NCBI GenBank assembly: GCA_964019055.1
Contig: OZ025212.1
Location: 3,513,266-3,577,265, forward strand
Direction: 5' to 3'
Source of the DNA: Anthopleura xanthogrammica
Lineage: Eukaryota; Cnidaria; Anthozoa; Actiniaria; Actiniidae
Length of the DNA: 64,000 nucleotides
In this document: one piece after another, positions 48,701-58,637 of the stretch
Position numbering within the stretch: position 1 is the stretch's first letter
How the letters are laid out: each line of letters begins with the position of its first letter
Program-made: the position numbers and the translations under genes
The notes under the pieces: generated by a model
Databases searched by the model: none
What the model saw: only the letters and a program-made list of their open reading frames with translations
What the model was told of the DNA's origin: nothing

Positions 48701-51462
48701 TCAAGCATCATCGCCTTAATCATCATTGTCATCTCGTTTTTGTTTTTGTTTTCATCATCATCATCATCATCAACAACATCATCATCATAATCAACATCAT
48801 CATCATCATCAACATCATAATAATAACCATAATCATCATCAATATCATCATCATTGCACCACATTATTTTGATCATTACCTGAGATGCTTTGATTTCTTC
48901 TTTTATTGAGAACAGAAGTTGTTGTTTTCCTTTATGATTTACAGGTTTCCAGGAGGGTTGCTAAAAATATTTCCAAACAAGACTTTAATATATAATCTCT
49001 AACCAGGCTTTAACTATTTAGGCCTTTGTGAAAGTCAATAATCATCATCTTGTCTTACAGTATCTCATAATGTACCTTTTGTCTTTGTGACGTAGCTATG
49101 TCTTTTCCAGTAATCAAAGCCTGGACAGTGACTGGGTTGGTATCAACTGGTGTTCCAAATGGAACAGCAACACACAAAAATGTCTGCAGATCTTTAATTT
49201 TTGAAGAAAGCTGGAAGGAAAACAAGAATGCTGAGAAATCATGTGCAGGCTCTACATAGAGCAGATTTTGTATGAGTATGAAAAGTCATGGCACACGGCA
49301 CGGTTAGGGCATGGCATGTCATAGCATGGACACGGCACCAAATTCAAATGTTTTCATACACAACACGGCACTGAAACAGCCACTGCAAGTCAGGGACTGT
49401 GCCATATAAGCTTATTAGCATAGTCATACAAAAACTGATCCATCTCAACTATGACAGACACAGACCTTTTTATCTTACATGCACTACTGTACTTACTTCT
49501 TCTCTAGAAGCCCATTGTCCAGTAAATTCAACTAGAGAATGAAGCAACTTGTAACCAATGGTAACACCAGGCCTTAAAAATAATAAAATAATCAAACTAA
49601 TGTGACGCAAACTTATCTCGTAAAAGGTTGATGTTCAAAGTCAATGCATGGATTTTTAGAACACTTACAACTCAATCAATGGACTCTTTTCTTGGGACAA
49701 GTCTCTTTCAACTAGTGGTAGACAGGCAAAGATCAGGCCAAACTGTTCAACATAATGAGAAATATTCTTACACTCTATTATTAATATCCAACAAAGGTAT
49801 CAGATAAAAAAAAGTCATGCATGGCAGATATATTGGGTATTATACTGTAGGAGGTTCACAAAATTATGTGTACCATCAAGTAAAAACATTGGAGAACTCG
49901 TATAAAATCATAATATTGATGACAACTTGATGAAGTGCTGTGGATGGTGATGATGCTGGTGATGATGATGATGATGTTCATGATGGACAGTGATAATGAT
50001 GATGAGGTTCATGATGGACGGTGATAATGATGATAAGGTTCATGATGGATGGTGATAATGGTGGTGGTGATGATGATGATGATGATGAATGATGATGTTG
50101 ATAATGAATGGTGATAATTGTGGTGGTGAAGATGGTGATGATGGTGATGGTGGTAATGATGGTAATTAATGCTTTAAATAATAAATTATGATGACAACAG
50201 TGATGATGATGATAAAGGTACTGCTGCTGCTGAAGATGATAATGATGACATACTGTACTGGCAAAAATGTACAAATTAATAAAGAACTAATCATCACATT
50301 CTACCTTCTCAATAGCAACGACAGGCCAAAGAGTACTACCATCTTTCAGAGGGACTTCATACACTGGTCTGCACTGATTCTTACTACATGAGTCATTCTG
50401 AGGATTAAACTAGGAACAATACAGAGATGGTCATCAAAAAGGAGTAAAGCATTGCATGACAACTCTAAGAATGTCTGCACATAAGATTTCAAAAAGTCCC
50501 TAAAAGACCACCCATTGCATCAAAAGCTACCTATTCTGGATTCCAACTTCATGATCTCCATTGAAAATCCATGAGAAATTCTCACAAAATTAAGGCATGG
50601 ACACATGTTTAGTGCAACATCGTGCACAAAATTGCAGGCAATGTTGCTGTTAAATCAAGGTCATTTTCTACTTCAGCAACATTGATAAACCCTCATTGCA
50701 TGATGTGACATTGCTTGCAACAGCGATTGCCTACAGCATTGTGCAATGTTGCACTGTGTGTCCATAGCTTTATCATATTCCTAGTTTATACCTCTTCCTC
50801 AGAATTTGTGGACACATGTCCTCTTTGCACAAATTCCTGAATGAGACTTTCGCAGATAATCGATGCAGGAGGAATTTTCACATTCTGTTTCTGGATTAGA
50901 TTGGACCTTTTCTCCACTGTAGTAAAATACCTGTTAAAAATAAGCTTAAGTTAAGTTTTCAGTAAAGATTAATGAAAAATATCTAAACAAAATGTGCAAT
51001 TTTCACTTTTAATAAGAAAAGTAATAAAAGCTAAATATCATTTGCAGCTTGTCGTACCTTTTAGGGGTTAATTTTGGTTATTTGGTACCTTTTAGGGTGT
51101 TCAAACCGAAAACTAAAATGCTGTAAAATTAGCGTCATTTGGCACCATTCAGGGGTGAAACCTGCGATTGTTATGACTACGAGGAAGAGAATTTTGGCAC
51201 TGTACCTTTCAAAATTTCAGACGAGCATCCCTGCCCCTCTATGTGGGAGTCCCCCCCTCCCCCCGAGTTTGCAGTTAATTATGGTTTATACGAGTTCAAG
51301 ACTGTATCATTTTGGTTTGCACAACGAAGTATGTTGTAGAAAGAAAGTTCGGCATATTTTTTAGGTGTTCTTCTAAGTATTCACTCACCGAGAAAAGATA
51401 ACTTTTTCTTGCCCTTTTTCAGGCCCAGAATTCAGAAATATCCACACACCACGTAAACTCAT
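44769..51462 (-). CDS. AP5M1: AP-5 complex subunit mu-1, 13 exons, complete
   Basis: Medium subunit of the AP-5 adaptor, which sorts cargo from late endosomes towards the Golgi. Exons: 51462-51389, 50930-50792, 50409-50305, 49742-49669, 49572-49497, 49210-49076, 48960-48880, 48276-48220, 47984-47727, 47271-47171, 46390-46147, 45642-45543, 44860-44769. Phases join throughout: 511 aa, against 490 in human. Landmarks match the remembered human protein: N-terminal RGVWIF, LWPVVAIEK, FACLPLVE, VPFGTPVD, then the mu-homology domain with QLFGTIGCKADLDGIPEI, IVHPSVHE, GIYQMR, NSFEYCEVHLPFFN, NFPGQKFPKSLEVHLAGTV, DFTLTGC and the C-terminal DYKIWN. The start is the only ATG giving the family N-terminus. 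The start of exon 11 (46390) is chosen because it alone restores frame; it adds a short divergent loop. Convergent with SELENON; divergent from the acyltransferase gene. Confidence 0.95.
44995..45420 (+). repeat. 93-bp minisatellite (AP5M1 intron 12)
   Basis: TGTCTGCTG recurs at 45051, 45144, 45237 and 45330, exactly 93 bp apart. Units contain AATGGCTGCCATTAAATGG and ATTGAAATGGCTTCCCATGC. Because 93 is a multiple of three and lacks stops, both strands show long repetitive ORFs that are not genes. Related single copies sit at about 30395-30540 and 30850-30990. Confidence 0.93.
45676..45760 (+). repeat. TAA microsatellite joined to a dispersed element
   Basis: About 23 AAT units followed by AATATTTATTGACCTATATT. 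The same junction (AATAATTTATTGACTTATAT) occurs at about 30275-30300, so the microsatellite is probably the tail of a mobile element. Confidence 0.7.
45835..45990 (+). mobile_element. Probable tRNA-derived SINE (AP5M1 intron 11)
   Basis: GGTCATGGGTTCGATACCCA contains a good B-box (GGGTTCGATACCC). An A-box is less clear upstream. An A-rich TTAAATAAAAGATTATG tail closes the element. Antisense to AP5M1. Confidence 0.45.
46421..46765 (+). mobile_element. Probable tRNA-derived SINE, second type (AP5M1 intron 10)
   Basis: GGTAGTGCACTCGGCTTTCA resembles an A-box, and GGGTTATGGGTTGATTCACA is an aged B-box. About 250 bp of body and a tail TTCAATAAATAAACTTGATT complete the element. Antisense to AP5M1 and adjacent to the second 57-bp array. 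Confidence 0.55.
46801..46968 (+). repeat. 57-bp minisatellite, second locus (AP5M1 intron 10)
   Basis: About three units of the 57-bp repeat found in SELENON intron 8, with GCCCTGACTTAGATCAGCCC and AGAGGTTGTTTCAGG intact. Orientation on the plus strand is the same. Confidence 0.9.
47069..47085 (+). repeat. C homopolymer, 17 bases
   Basis: A run of C just beyond AP5M1 exon 10, in intron 10. A similar 20-base run lies at 28225-28244. Confidence 0.9.
47433..47617 (-). mobile_element. tRNA-derived SINE, copy 2 (AP5M1 intron 9)
   Basis: Same head (GGTGGTGTAGCGGTGAGAGC and a TTCGATCCCAGCTGG-type B-box), same body TTCTAAATTCCAATTGG and same AATAAA-rich tail as the copy at 38352. It has an internal deletion of about 80 bp. 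It is inserted in the sense direction of AP5M1. Confidence 0.85.
48494..48870 (+). repeat. CAT-rich microsatellite tract (AP5M1 intron 7)
   Basis: Two ATC/CAT-rich blocks flank about 120 bp of non-repetitive sequence (CAGCTAAGTGGCACAGGGCC). Spurious poly-Asp and poly-Ser frames result. Confidence 0.85.
49250..49405 (-). repeat. Dispersed repeat, copy 2 (AP5M1 intron 5)
   Basis: Inverted copy of the sequence at 1740-1890, sharing the complements of TGTATGAAAGCATTTGAAAT, CATGTCTTTTCA and AGATCTGCTCTA with mismatches. Confidence 0.5.
49925..50225 (+). repeat. GATGAT-rich tract (AP5M1 intron 3)
   Basis: GATGATGATGATGATG-type repeats interspersed with a near-duplicate motif GTTCATGATGGACAGTGATA, which occurs about three times around 49976-50056. 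Confidence 0.85.
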
Positions 51463-52028
51463 GAATACTTTGATAAAATATCAAAAAATCATTTAAAAAA
51501 GGCGAGTAATAGTTATAAAATAGAGAGTGTTTAGTTTAGTCAAAACACGTCTCTTCGTCCGCCATCTTGTTTCTTCGAGTACTGTAGGTATGTTCCTGTC
51601 ATCAAATTTTGAAGTTCATTCAATGTCAAGGTCGTTCAAGATCCCAATTACGTCACTTCCGGACAAACGTGACAGCACGAAATCAGAAAAACCCAATTTT
51701 AAAGACTTCATTCTAAATATACCACGAAAACTACATGAGATATTAAAATATTACCAGTTTATAAGATAGAAAAGAATGAAAAATAATGTTGAATCGCAAA
51801 TTCGAGATTTGGTCGGTAACTTGAGATGGACTTTGCCTCACGTGACTGACATGAGTTGTAGTTGTTCTTTAGTCTTTTGTTTATTAACCAATCAGAGTAG
51901 AGCAATAAGAGAAAACCCCGCTAAAGTATCGACGCAAAGGTCATATTCCAGATTTCTTTCAGTACAAAGAGACAACATAAAAGGAACAGGACAGAAGCGG
52001 GTATTTTGTAATACTAGAGTTGGTCAAA
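51463..52028. promoter_or_regulatory. Divergent promoter, AP5M1 / WS-DGAT-type gene
   Basis: 566 bp separate the two start codons, which face away from each other. ACCAATCAGAG at about 51889 is a CCAAT box, and CATAAAAGG at about 51976 is a weak TATA-like site 53 bp before the acyltransferase ATG. A short frame at 51527-51769 shows no domain. Confidence 0.55.
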
Positions 52029-53627
52029 ATGGAAAGAAATGGTCTTATAAGGCGTACAAGGACTGATGTTGGAAAGGAAAAGCCTCATAAAGAAGTAAAC
52101 GGGAACATTCCAGTCAAAAAAGAAGTAAGACTCAAACGAAAGCGACAAAGTCAAATTTTTATTGCTCTTTCGAGCTTGCGTTACGTTGTTGAATGTCTCT
52201 TCTGTAACTTCCTACTGGTATGGTTCGTCATCCTCGTCCTGCCGCTTGCTGTGATTTACTTCATGTTAAAGAAGATTGAACAGTTTGTCGTCTGTCTTAA
52301 GGTCAAAGCCGTTCCTCTACGAGGCGAAGACGCGATTTGGCTGCAAGATTCTGCTACAAACCGCTTAATCATTACCTCAGTAATATTCGTTGACAAGCAA
52401 GGGGACGATACCAAAGCTTTAAATGACTTTAAACAACTTGTTTACCAACGCATGGTAACCTACAAGAACAGTGATGGAAGCATAAAGTTTCCCCGTGCAA
52501 AGCAGTATATTCGACCTGGGTTATTCCAGTATTTTTTTGTCGAAGACAGCAACTTTGATATCGATAATCATGTTTTTAAATTTGAAGGGAAGCCACCAAA
52601 GTCCAAAGAAGAATTAGAAGCTATCGTTTCTAAGATGTGTTGTGAACCATTACCCGAGGAGCGTCCACCATGGCACTTCTGCTACATTCCAAATGAATTT
52701 GACGGCACCGCGGCTGTGGTTTTTCGAATTCATCACTGCATGGCCGATGGTGTTTCATTGTCCAGGTTCATGACCAGGATCCTCCCAGACCAATACATAC
52801 CACAGAAAGAAGCAAAAAAGTTCACTTCTTATGCACGAGGTTTTATGCAGCTCAAATCTCTCTTCATTGCTGCCAGAGCTGTGATTGGATTAATATTAAG
52901 TTTTCAAGACAAATCTATTATCCACGGTAAATCCCTGATTGGAAGGAAGAAATGTGTCTGGTCCCAACCTTTGGATCTTAACCTTGTCAAAAGAATCAAA
53001 ATAGCCACAGGCACGACTGTCAACGATGTCCTCGTTGCCAGCCTAACGATGGCTATGCGGAAATACTTCCAGAAAAAGGGAGTCCAAAATCCTGAAGATT
53101 TCACAGCATCTGTCCCAGTCGATGTCAGCTCTTCCACAGAGACCATCGAGTTTCACAACAAGTTTTCCGTCGTTTTCATCAAACTCCCTTCGAGTCAACA
53201 GGGTGCCTTGGATATTTTGTCTGAAACCAAGGCCACGATAGACGCTGTAAAGCTTTCTGGCGAGCCTTTTGCAATGGCATGGACTATGAACTTGACAGTT
53301 GAACTTCTACCGGAGATACTTGTCAAGCCGTTGATATCATTTGTCTCGATGAAGTCCACCTGTGTTATGTCTAATGTGCCCGGGCCTCAGTATTCGCTGT
53401 CTGTCACTGGACATCCAATCAAATACATGACATTCTGGCCACCCCAGAGAAACAACATCGGCGTTGGCATCTCAATCTTCTCTTACGCAGGTCAAGTCGT
53501 GATTGGTGCGCAAGGAGATTTGGAAGTCATGAGTGATCCAGAGGCTGTGACTGAACTATTTGACGAGTCGATTCACGAGCTCGCTGCAGATGTACTTGGT
53601 GGAGAAAAACTCAATGGGTATCATTGA
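52029..53627 (+). CDS. Wax ester synthase/diacylglycerol acyltransferase-type O-acyltransferase, intronless
   Basis: Member of the WS/DGAT family, which esterifies acyl-CoA to fatty alcohols or diacylglycerol. 532 aa in one exon. Residues 1-40 are basic; 54-80 form a hydrophobic segment, so it is probably an ER membrane protein. The acyltransferase domain follows, with catalytic HHCMADG at 235-241 (HHxxxDG consensus intact, His236 as the expected base). The C-terminal WS/DGAT domain has NVPGPQ at about 449-454 and NNIGVGISIFSYAGQVVIGA, typical of the family's C-terminal domain. The ATG at 52029 has a strong context (AAAATGG); the frame opens slightly upstream only at TTG. Coding sequence is less AT-rich than its flanks, and the gene is intronless between many-exon neighbours. 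Substrate choice (wax ester or triglyceride) cannot be read from sequence. Confidence 0.92.
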   Translation: MERNGLIRRTRTDVGKEKPHKEVNGNIPVKKEVRLKRKRQSQIFIALSSLRYVVECLFCNFLLVWFVILVLPLAVIYFMLKKIEQFVVCLKVKAVPLRGEDAIWLQDSATNRLIITSVIFVDKQGDDTKALNDFKQLVYQRMVTYKNSDGSIKFPRAKQYIRPGLFQYFFVEDSNFDIDNHVFKFEGKPPKSKEELEAIVSKMCCEPLPEERPPWHFCYIPNEFDGTAAVVFRIHHCMADGVSLSRFMTRILPDQYIPQKEAKKFTSYARGFMQLKSLFIAARAVIGLILSFQDKSIIHGKSLIGRKKCVWSQPLDLNLVKRIKIATGTTVNDVLVASLTMAMRKYFQKKGVQNPEDFTASVPVDVSSSTETIEFHNKFSVVFIKLPSSQQGALDILSETKATIDAVKLSGEPFAMAWTMNLTVELLPEILVKPLISFVSMKSTCVMSNVPGPQYSLSVTGHPIKYMTFWPPQRNNIGVGISIFSYAGQVVIGAQGDLEVMSDPEAVTELFDESIHELAADVLGGEKLNGYH

Positions 53628-55266
53628 CATCACTGTATGATGGAAACAACTTTATCTAGGAAGATGTTACTTTCTCTTGGTCTAGTTCGGTTGTAATTTC
53701 GAACGTACCCCATGGTGCCACGCCCTGACCCCAATCTACAGTCCTAGTCAGTAAACAGGGGAGGGGGAGGGGGAGGGGAAAGGAGTCTGTATGTCCATAT
53801 AGTTTAAAGAAATAGACCACTTTATTATGTTTTTCCATTTCAGACTACGTGTTATTATCTCGAGAATGATATTCTTTGTTGGAATTGTATTCATATTTAT
53901 GTGTCTTCTCGTGTGCAACCGAGTGATACTCTAGGGGATGACACATGGGGATGACATGTGGTCTGAAATGGGAAAATATTACACCCAAGGAAAAGAGTCT
54001 ATTACTGTAGTCAAGTTTTTCGCCGATTATTCCAGAGTTTTTCGTCCTCTGGAACCGACAGAGTACTTGATGGATTATTATTTAGATCTAAATTCATCAA
54101 TAGACCCCTTGCAGCACGTCGGAATGCAGCTCAATTTGGAGGGCAAAACAATAGGTTTCCAATTCTCAGGAGAATAAAATTCTTTTGTTTTGCCCTCCAA
54201 ATTGAGCTGCTCTGACGTCACGTGCAAGGGATCTATACGAACAGAAGTGAATGGTTTATCGATATATATTATACACCAAAGTACCAGGAGGAATCCCTGC
54301 TGCCAAGTACCAATTTTTATCTACTAGTTGAACAATCATATGCACGAGATGATCAAAACATTGATTTCAAATATTTTTTGATGTAAAAAGTGAATAATAT
54401 ATTTTTCAGATTGAATCTTGAATATATTTATAATATGTACATATTGATTTCGAACAGATGGCTGAGTTGGAAGCTCACCGGCTTGAGGATATACTTTCAC
54501 TTGGCTATTTTTTTAAATGAATCAACTGCATGCAAATTATTTAAATTATATTTTTTATAAAATTTAACAATATATGAATGAATATGAAATATTGATAATA
54601 AATAAACCAGATGTCAATAGTATTTTTTAGTGGGGAGGAGAGGGAGGGGATGTTGATATATAATACGAAACGATGCAGTTATATTTGCGCAACGTCGGGT
54701 GCAGGAAAAAGGATTAACTGAAGTGGGATGCTACAAAGAAAAGAACTTTACTGAGAACAAAACGATAAATTAAGGGGGGCAAGTACGCTAAATATCACCA
54801 GCGGTACCCAAAATAATTACAATTGATTGGTTGAGAGGGCGTAATCTGTGAGTGGCCGAATTACCGCACGCTTTTTGCAAGAATTTTTATGTGGGTTGAG
54901 GCATTCTCCCGGAGCCCATACCGAACCCCCCCTCAAAACTATGCTCCACGGTCCCTGTAAAAGTATCTCCCTGCAGGTGGTTAGACTTCCCCGTCTCGTC
55001 TCTTTTAGAGACGTTTATCGAACATAGACGGCCACAAGTTTATCAGTTACGACTGTGCCACCCTATATGGAGAGTTTACTGAGCTGCTTTGATCACCTAC
55101 AGTTAAACCGTGGCAATCTCGTACTACAATTCTATTTTTCTAATTTTTTTGTTTTTTCATTTTGAATGGTTCTCAACCTTTATAAAACTCTTTTAACGCA
55201 ATAAGTCCAACTTCTTTAAGGAACTCAGTAGTTTCGTCTCCTGTTGTTTATTTACCGTTAAACAAA
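53628..55266. other. 3' flank of the acyltransferase gene
   Basis: No further gene. Contains a GGGGAGG run at about 53757-53778, MITE A copy 5 and AT-rich DNA. The 79-codon frame at 53938-54177 runs into the MITE and is not considered real. The minus-strand gene ends at 55267. Confidence 0.5.
54100..54237. mobile_element. MITE family A, copy 5
   Basis: ATAGACCCCTTGCAGCACGT then CGGAATGCAGCTCAATTTGGAGG opens the element; CCTCCAAATTGAGCTGCTCT then GACGTCACGTGCAAGGGATCTAT closes it. It is inverted relative to copies 2-4: here the right arm carries TGACGTCACGTG. Confidence 0.9.
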
Positions 55267-56001
55267 TCAAGGTATTACGAGGTAAGGTCTACGGTGTATT
55301 CTTGTCTTCCAACTTGATGCAAAACCAATTCTCCTGCCTCTTGTGCCTCGAACAACTGGTCTGTGAATGACTGAAGAACTTGGAAAAGACAGAGATCGCT
55401 TTTTTCGACTTGGCTGAATAGCCATCCTTGGAGCTTCGATGGAGTCGAAACGATCCTTTTGCAGTTGTCCGCGTTTTTGTTGTACAAACGAACGAGGCGA
55501 TTCCAATGAAATTAAAATATCATTCGATGTCACTTTTTCAGAGTTCACTGAAGTTCCTTCTTTCTTAACTTCGACATCAGTCACTTCAAAATTAGCACCT
55601 TTATTTGTGTCGAAATGACTCGAAAGAGCTGGAAAATTCCCAAAACTTACGCCATCAAAGAGAGTCCTTTCCATAGGTTTCAAGACTGGTTTTTGAAAAG
55701 ACCTCAGAGAAGTCAAAACGCTTGGTAAAGCAAGCCTTTTTTCTGGCGGAGTGCTGACGGCATTAACAGAAAAGTATCGCCTTCTTTCTGCGAGCGCCTG
55801 GTCCATTCTCTGCGTGACTCCAGAGGCAGTTCCATGAACATCATCTTCGTCGTAGTAGCTCAAAACTTCTTCAAATTTCTTCCGTAATACTGCCTCTTCT
55901 TTGTAGATAGAAAAAAGTTGTTTTTTAGTCTGTAGGTTTTGGTCGAGATGTTCACCTCCTTTGGCGAGTTGGTGCCGTTCGTCTGATGTTAGTTCCCACA
56001 T
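55267..56001 (-). CDS. Unrecognised single-exon gene, 244 aa
   Basis: Starts at ATG 56001 (MWELTSDERHQLAKGGEHLD); the frame extends to 56016 only from a TTG. The N-terminal third is rich in Lys, Glu and Gln and predicted helical (KKQLFSIYKEEAVLRKKFEE, then VLSYYDEDD). The middle and C-terminus are Ser/Pro/Arg-rich, with RKKRSLSFPSSS and RGTRGRRIG, and likely disordered. There is no signal peptide, membrane segment or domain that I recognise. It is the first of three adjacent intronless minus-strand genes. Length, ordered N-terminus and an intact frame support a real gene; a retrocopy or lineage-specific protein are both possible. X-box-like sites lie 1.1-1.8 kb upstream. Confidence 0.65.
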   Translation of the reverse strand: MWELTSDERHQLAKGGEHLDQNLQTKKQLFSIYKEEAVLRKKFEEVLSYYDEDDVHGTASGVTQRMDQALAERRRYFSVNAVSTPPEKRLALPSVLTSLRSFQKPVLKPMERTLFDGVSFGNFPALSSHFDTNKGANFEVTDVEVKKEGTSVNSEKVTSNDILISLESPRSFVQQKRGQLQKDRFDSIEAPRMAIQPSRKKRSLSFPSSSVIHRPVVRGTRGRRIGFASSWKTRIHRRPYLVIP

Positions 56002-56652
56002 GGTCAAGCAAAACAAACCTGCCGCAAGTTTGAACGACTTTTGATGCGTAAAAAAATAGTTCTAATCCTGTGAATAAAAGAATACGATTCTAGTTCTTTT
56101 TACTTGACTTGGTGCAGCTAGAATACAAAGCCATTGTAGCTACTGTTATGGCAGGTGCTCAGGGAATAATGTACTCATTGAAGTACTCCGTTCCTTAGAC
56201 CACTGAACTCAATGACCACAAGCTCTGGTTTTGTACCAGCCAAACTCGTTTGAAAACAAATAACTTTTGTTCACTGTATAATAAGCCAGTTGTTGGTAAT
56301 GGTACTGGTTTTATTGTTATGCCCCGAAGACCAAAGACAATCATTCCAAAGATTCTTTTCTTTTGGTGCTCATTGTTCAAGGGTTTAGACAAACATTACG
56401 ACTAATGGCCTTCTTACTTTGGCCATCAATGACACAGTATATTCATTTCAACAAACAACTAGTCTAAAACATGACCGTGTTTATCTATACGGCGGTGTGC
56501 ATGGCGACAGTGCCAGAGTTTTCGGGAGAAAGGGAGTAGGAGGACAAGCGCATTTTGAAGCAAATGTTTCCACCACAGGAACCCCATCTTCAATCTTCAA
56601 ACCGAACCCAACCGTCTAGTGTACCGACAGAAATTCGAATATTGAATTCAAA

Positions 56653-56862
56653 ATGCCAAAACTCGGCCATATCCCAGAAACACCCGCAGAGATTAGGCGC
56701 GGTATGGACTTCGAACCTGACGGCAATTATAATGTTCTAGCCCGAAGACATCAGGGGAGAGACCAGCCGGACGCCAAAATCGCATTTCGCCACAGTGTAA
56801 CCGATTCCTGTCTACTCAAATGCTTTGCTTGCCTAGCCTCCGAGCGGCAGATCAGCAGATAA
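56653..56862 (+). CDS. Possible small ORF, 69 aa
   Basis: MPKLGHIPETPAEIRRGMDF continues to a Cys-containing tail (KCFACLASE). Its composition is balanced and it sits in a GC-richer patch between two minus-strand genes, in the orientation divergent from the one ending upstream. No homologue is recognised and no splice extension is evident. It may equally be a 5' exon of an unseen gene or noncoding. Confidence 0.2.
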   Translation: MPKLGHIPETPAEIRRGMDFEPDGNYNVLARRHQGRDQPDAKIAFRHSVTDSCLLKCFACLASERQISR

Positions 56863-57070
56863 GCTAACAGTTTCTCAATGATTTTAAGGTCAGGTATCCC
56901 TAGACAACAAGAGTCAAAACTGAACTAGGGATGCCCCTACTCCTTATTAAACAGCTCAAGTCGAACTGCTTTTTCGGCCGAGTGTAATCATAGAAACCTA
57001 ACCGTACATTAAGAATTTCCCATGTACAAGATAACAAGCCTGTTATCTAAAGTAAGGAGGCACCTGCCGC

Positions 57071-57806
57071 GTTGACATAGCAACAGTAATCAACGATCGT
57101 GAATGTACTATGTCTCCGTTATCTACATACTCTATGATCAGTATGCTCAAGTCATGCATGAGACACTAGTACTCGAAGTGAGAGGGAATCAGTTACGTTT
57201 TGCTTTTTGAGATGAGCGACAAGCTGCCAGCCCGGTCGAAAATCCGGCGCCAAGGCAACGCGGGAACTTTTGGCGGGAAAATGGGACGAAAATCTGTAAT
57301 AAAACAACGCTAATTTTCAATATATTGCATAGTTTTAATAGCAATTTGCAAATGCAAATGGCATCTGACTACTATATATGACTGAAATTTCACGTACGCT
57401 CATTACTGACCAGGGCCTTTGACAAAATCCCAACCTGGGGGTCAAAATAAAAAAAACTCCCTTCTCTTGAGGATCAAGATATTTTTTGATGCTAATGTTT
57501 TTTATTGTTTTAACCACCAGGTTGGGAATTAGTGCAAAGGGGTCTATTTCTTTCCGGGAAAGCATGATTCAAACCTTTTCAAATTTGACAAATTTTCGAT
57601 GTTGTTATTGTTGTTTTTGGTTTTGTTGTGAAATACGTAAAATATCTATAAGGCAATTTTCCTTCTAGTGAGCTTTACAAAGAATATATGCGAAACCATA
57701 TCTTGTTTCACAGTCTTTCCGCTCAGAATATACCCACTTTAAAATGAGCAGGAGTTTCGATCGCCACGGCAACGTGCGGGGTGAACTTCCACGTTACCAT
57801 GACAAC
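57071..57806. promoter_or_regulatory. Cluster of RFX X-box-like motifs with an E2F-type site
   Basis: GTTACCATGACAAC at 57793-57806 is a perfect match to the X-box consensus RYYNYYWWRRNRAC. Three sites have one mismatch each: GTTGACATAGCAAC (57071-57084), GGCGCCAAGGCAAC (57246-57259) and ATCGCCACGGCAAC (57760-57773). TTTTGGCGGGAAAA at 57268-57281 is a strong E2F-type site. All lie upstream of the minus-strand gene at 56001. Binding is not demonstrated. Confidence 0.45.
57411..57547. mobile_element. MITE family B, copy 1
   Basis: CAAAATCCCAACCTGGGGGT at the left pairs with ACCAGGTTGGGAATTAGTGC at the right, around an AT-rich centre containing AATGTTTTTTATTG. The element ends GCAAAGGGGTCTAT, the same terminal bases as family A. 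Confidence 0.75.
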
Positions 57807-58637
57807 AAAGATCAACACTGAATTACCCTTCTAAGAATACTTGCTAGATATTTACGATGATGGATTTTTAAACACCTCTTAAAATTAATCTGTTTGTCAT
57901 CGGTGAGATTTCACCTCAAATCTAGCCATTTATGTTGGGGGTTTTCAATTAGTCCGAATATAGTCCGCTCTTTCGTAAGAGGTCCCTTTATCGTCCAAGA
58001 TCGGAAAATTTTCTCTTCTACTTTAAATGACACTCCTGTCATATGCTAAAATGAAATACTAATCTTGAACAAGACAAACAAAGTCGGCGAAAAGTGTTTG
58101 CTTAACTTCAACATTAATCGTTTTAATATTTTTTATTCTTCCCCGTTCTTGACAAAGTAAAGATAAATGCTTTTTCTACTGCCATCTTAGTCATTCAAGA
58201 TCATTTGAAATTATCGAGGAGGTACCTTTGCCTTCCTGTCTTCCCAAAAACACGACTAGGACCTAATTCATTTGGCAACAGTTTCAAAGAAAAAATCGAC
58301 AAATCATTCCTTACTCGCTAGTTTGTACAATATTATAACTTTTGTCCTATACATACTATTTAAATATTCACCAGTCCCTAAAGACTTCTAAAATATAAAT
58401 TTCCTAATCCTGCATTGATTACTGTTTTAATAAGCCTGTTCTGTGATCACATCTTGTCGTAATGTGAGTGTGTGTGTATTTGATATATCGGTACTCCAAC
58501 ATTGTATACCTAGAATAAAGTAGATGCCATCGAATCTCCAAGAAATATTCATAAACACTGGGGTCTATAGCTATAATACCATATTACAGAATCTTTACCA
58601 GTGGTATAAGAGCCATAAAATGCCTGTTGTCCAAGTG

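Larger units (their letters stand above)
56002..58637. other. Intergenic region with X-box cluster, MITE B and a doubtful small ORF
   Basis: The 69-codon plus-strand frame at 56653-56862 has a fair start context (AAAATGC) and a GC-richer composition than its flanks, but no domain. The stretch also holds X-box-like and E2F motifs (57071-57806) and a family B MITE (57411-57547). The rest is AT-rich with nothing recognised. Confidence 0.4.

Noticed and set aside
48494..50274. Asp- and His-rich ORFs in AP5M1 introns
   Set aside because: They follow GAT/CAT microsatellites and lie between confirmed AP5M1 exons.
53938..54177. 79-codon plus-strand ORF downstream of the acyltransferase
   Set aside because: Its second half is a MITE family A copy and the first half has no recognisable content.
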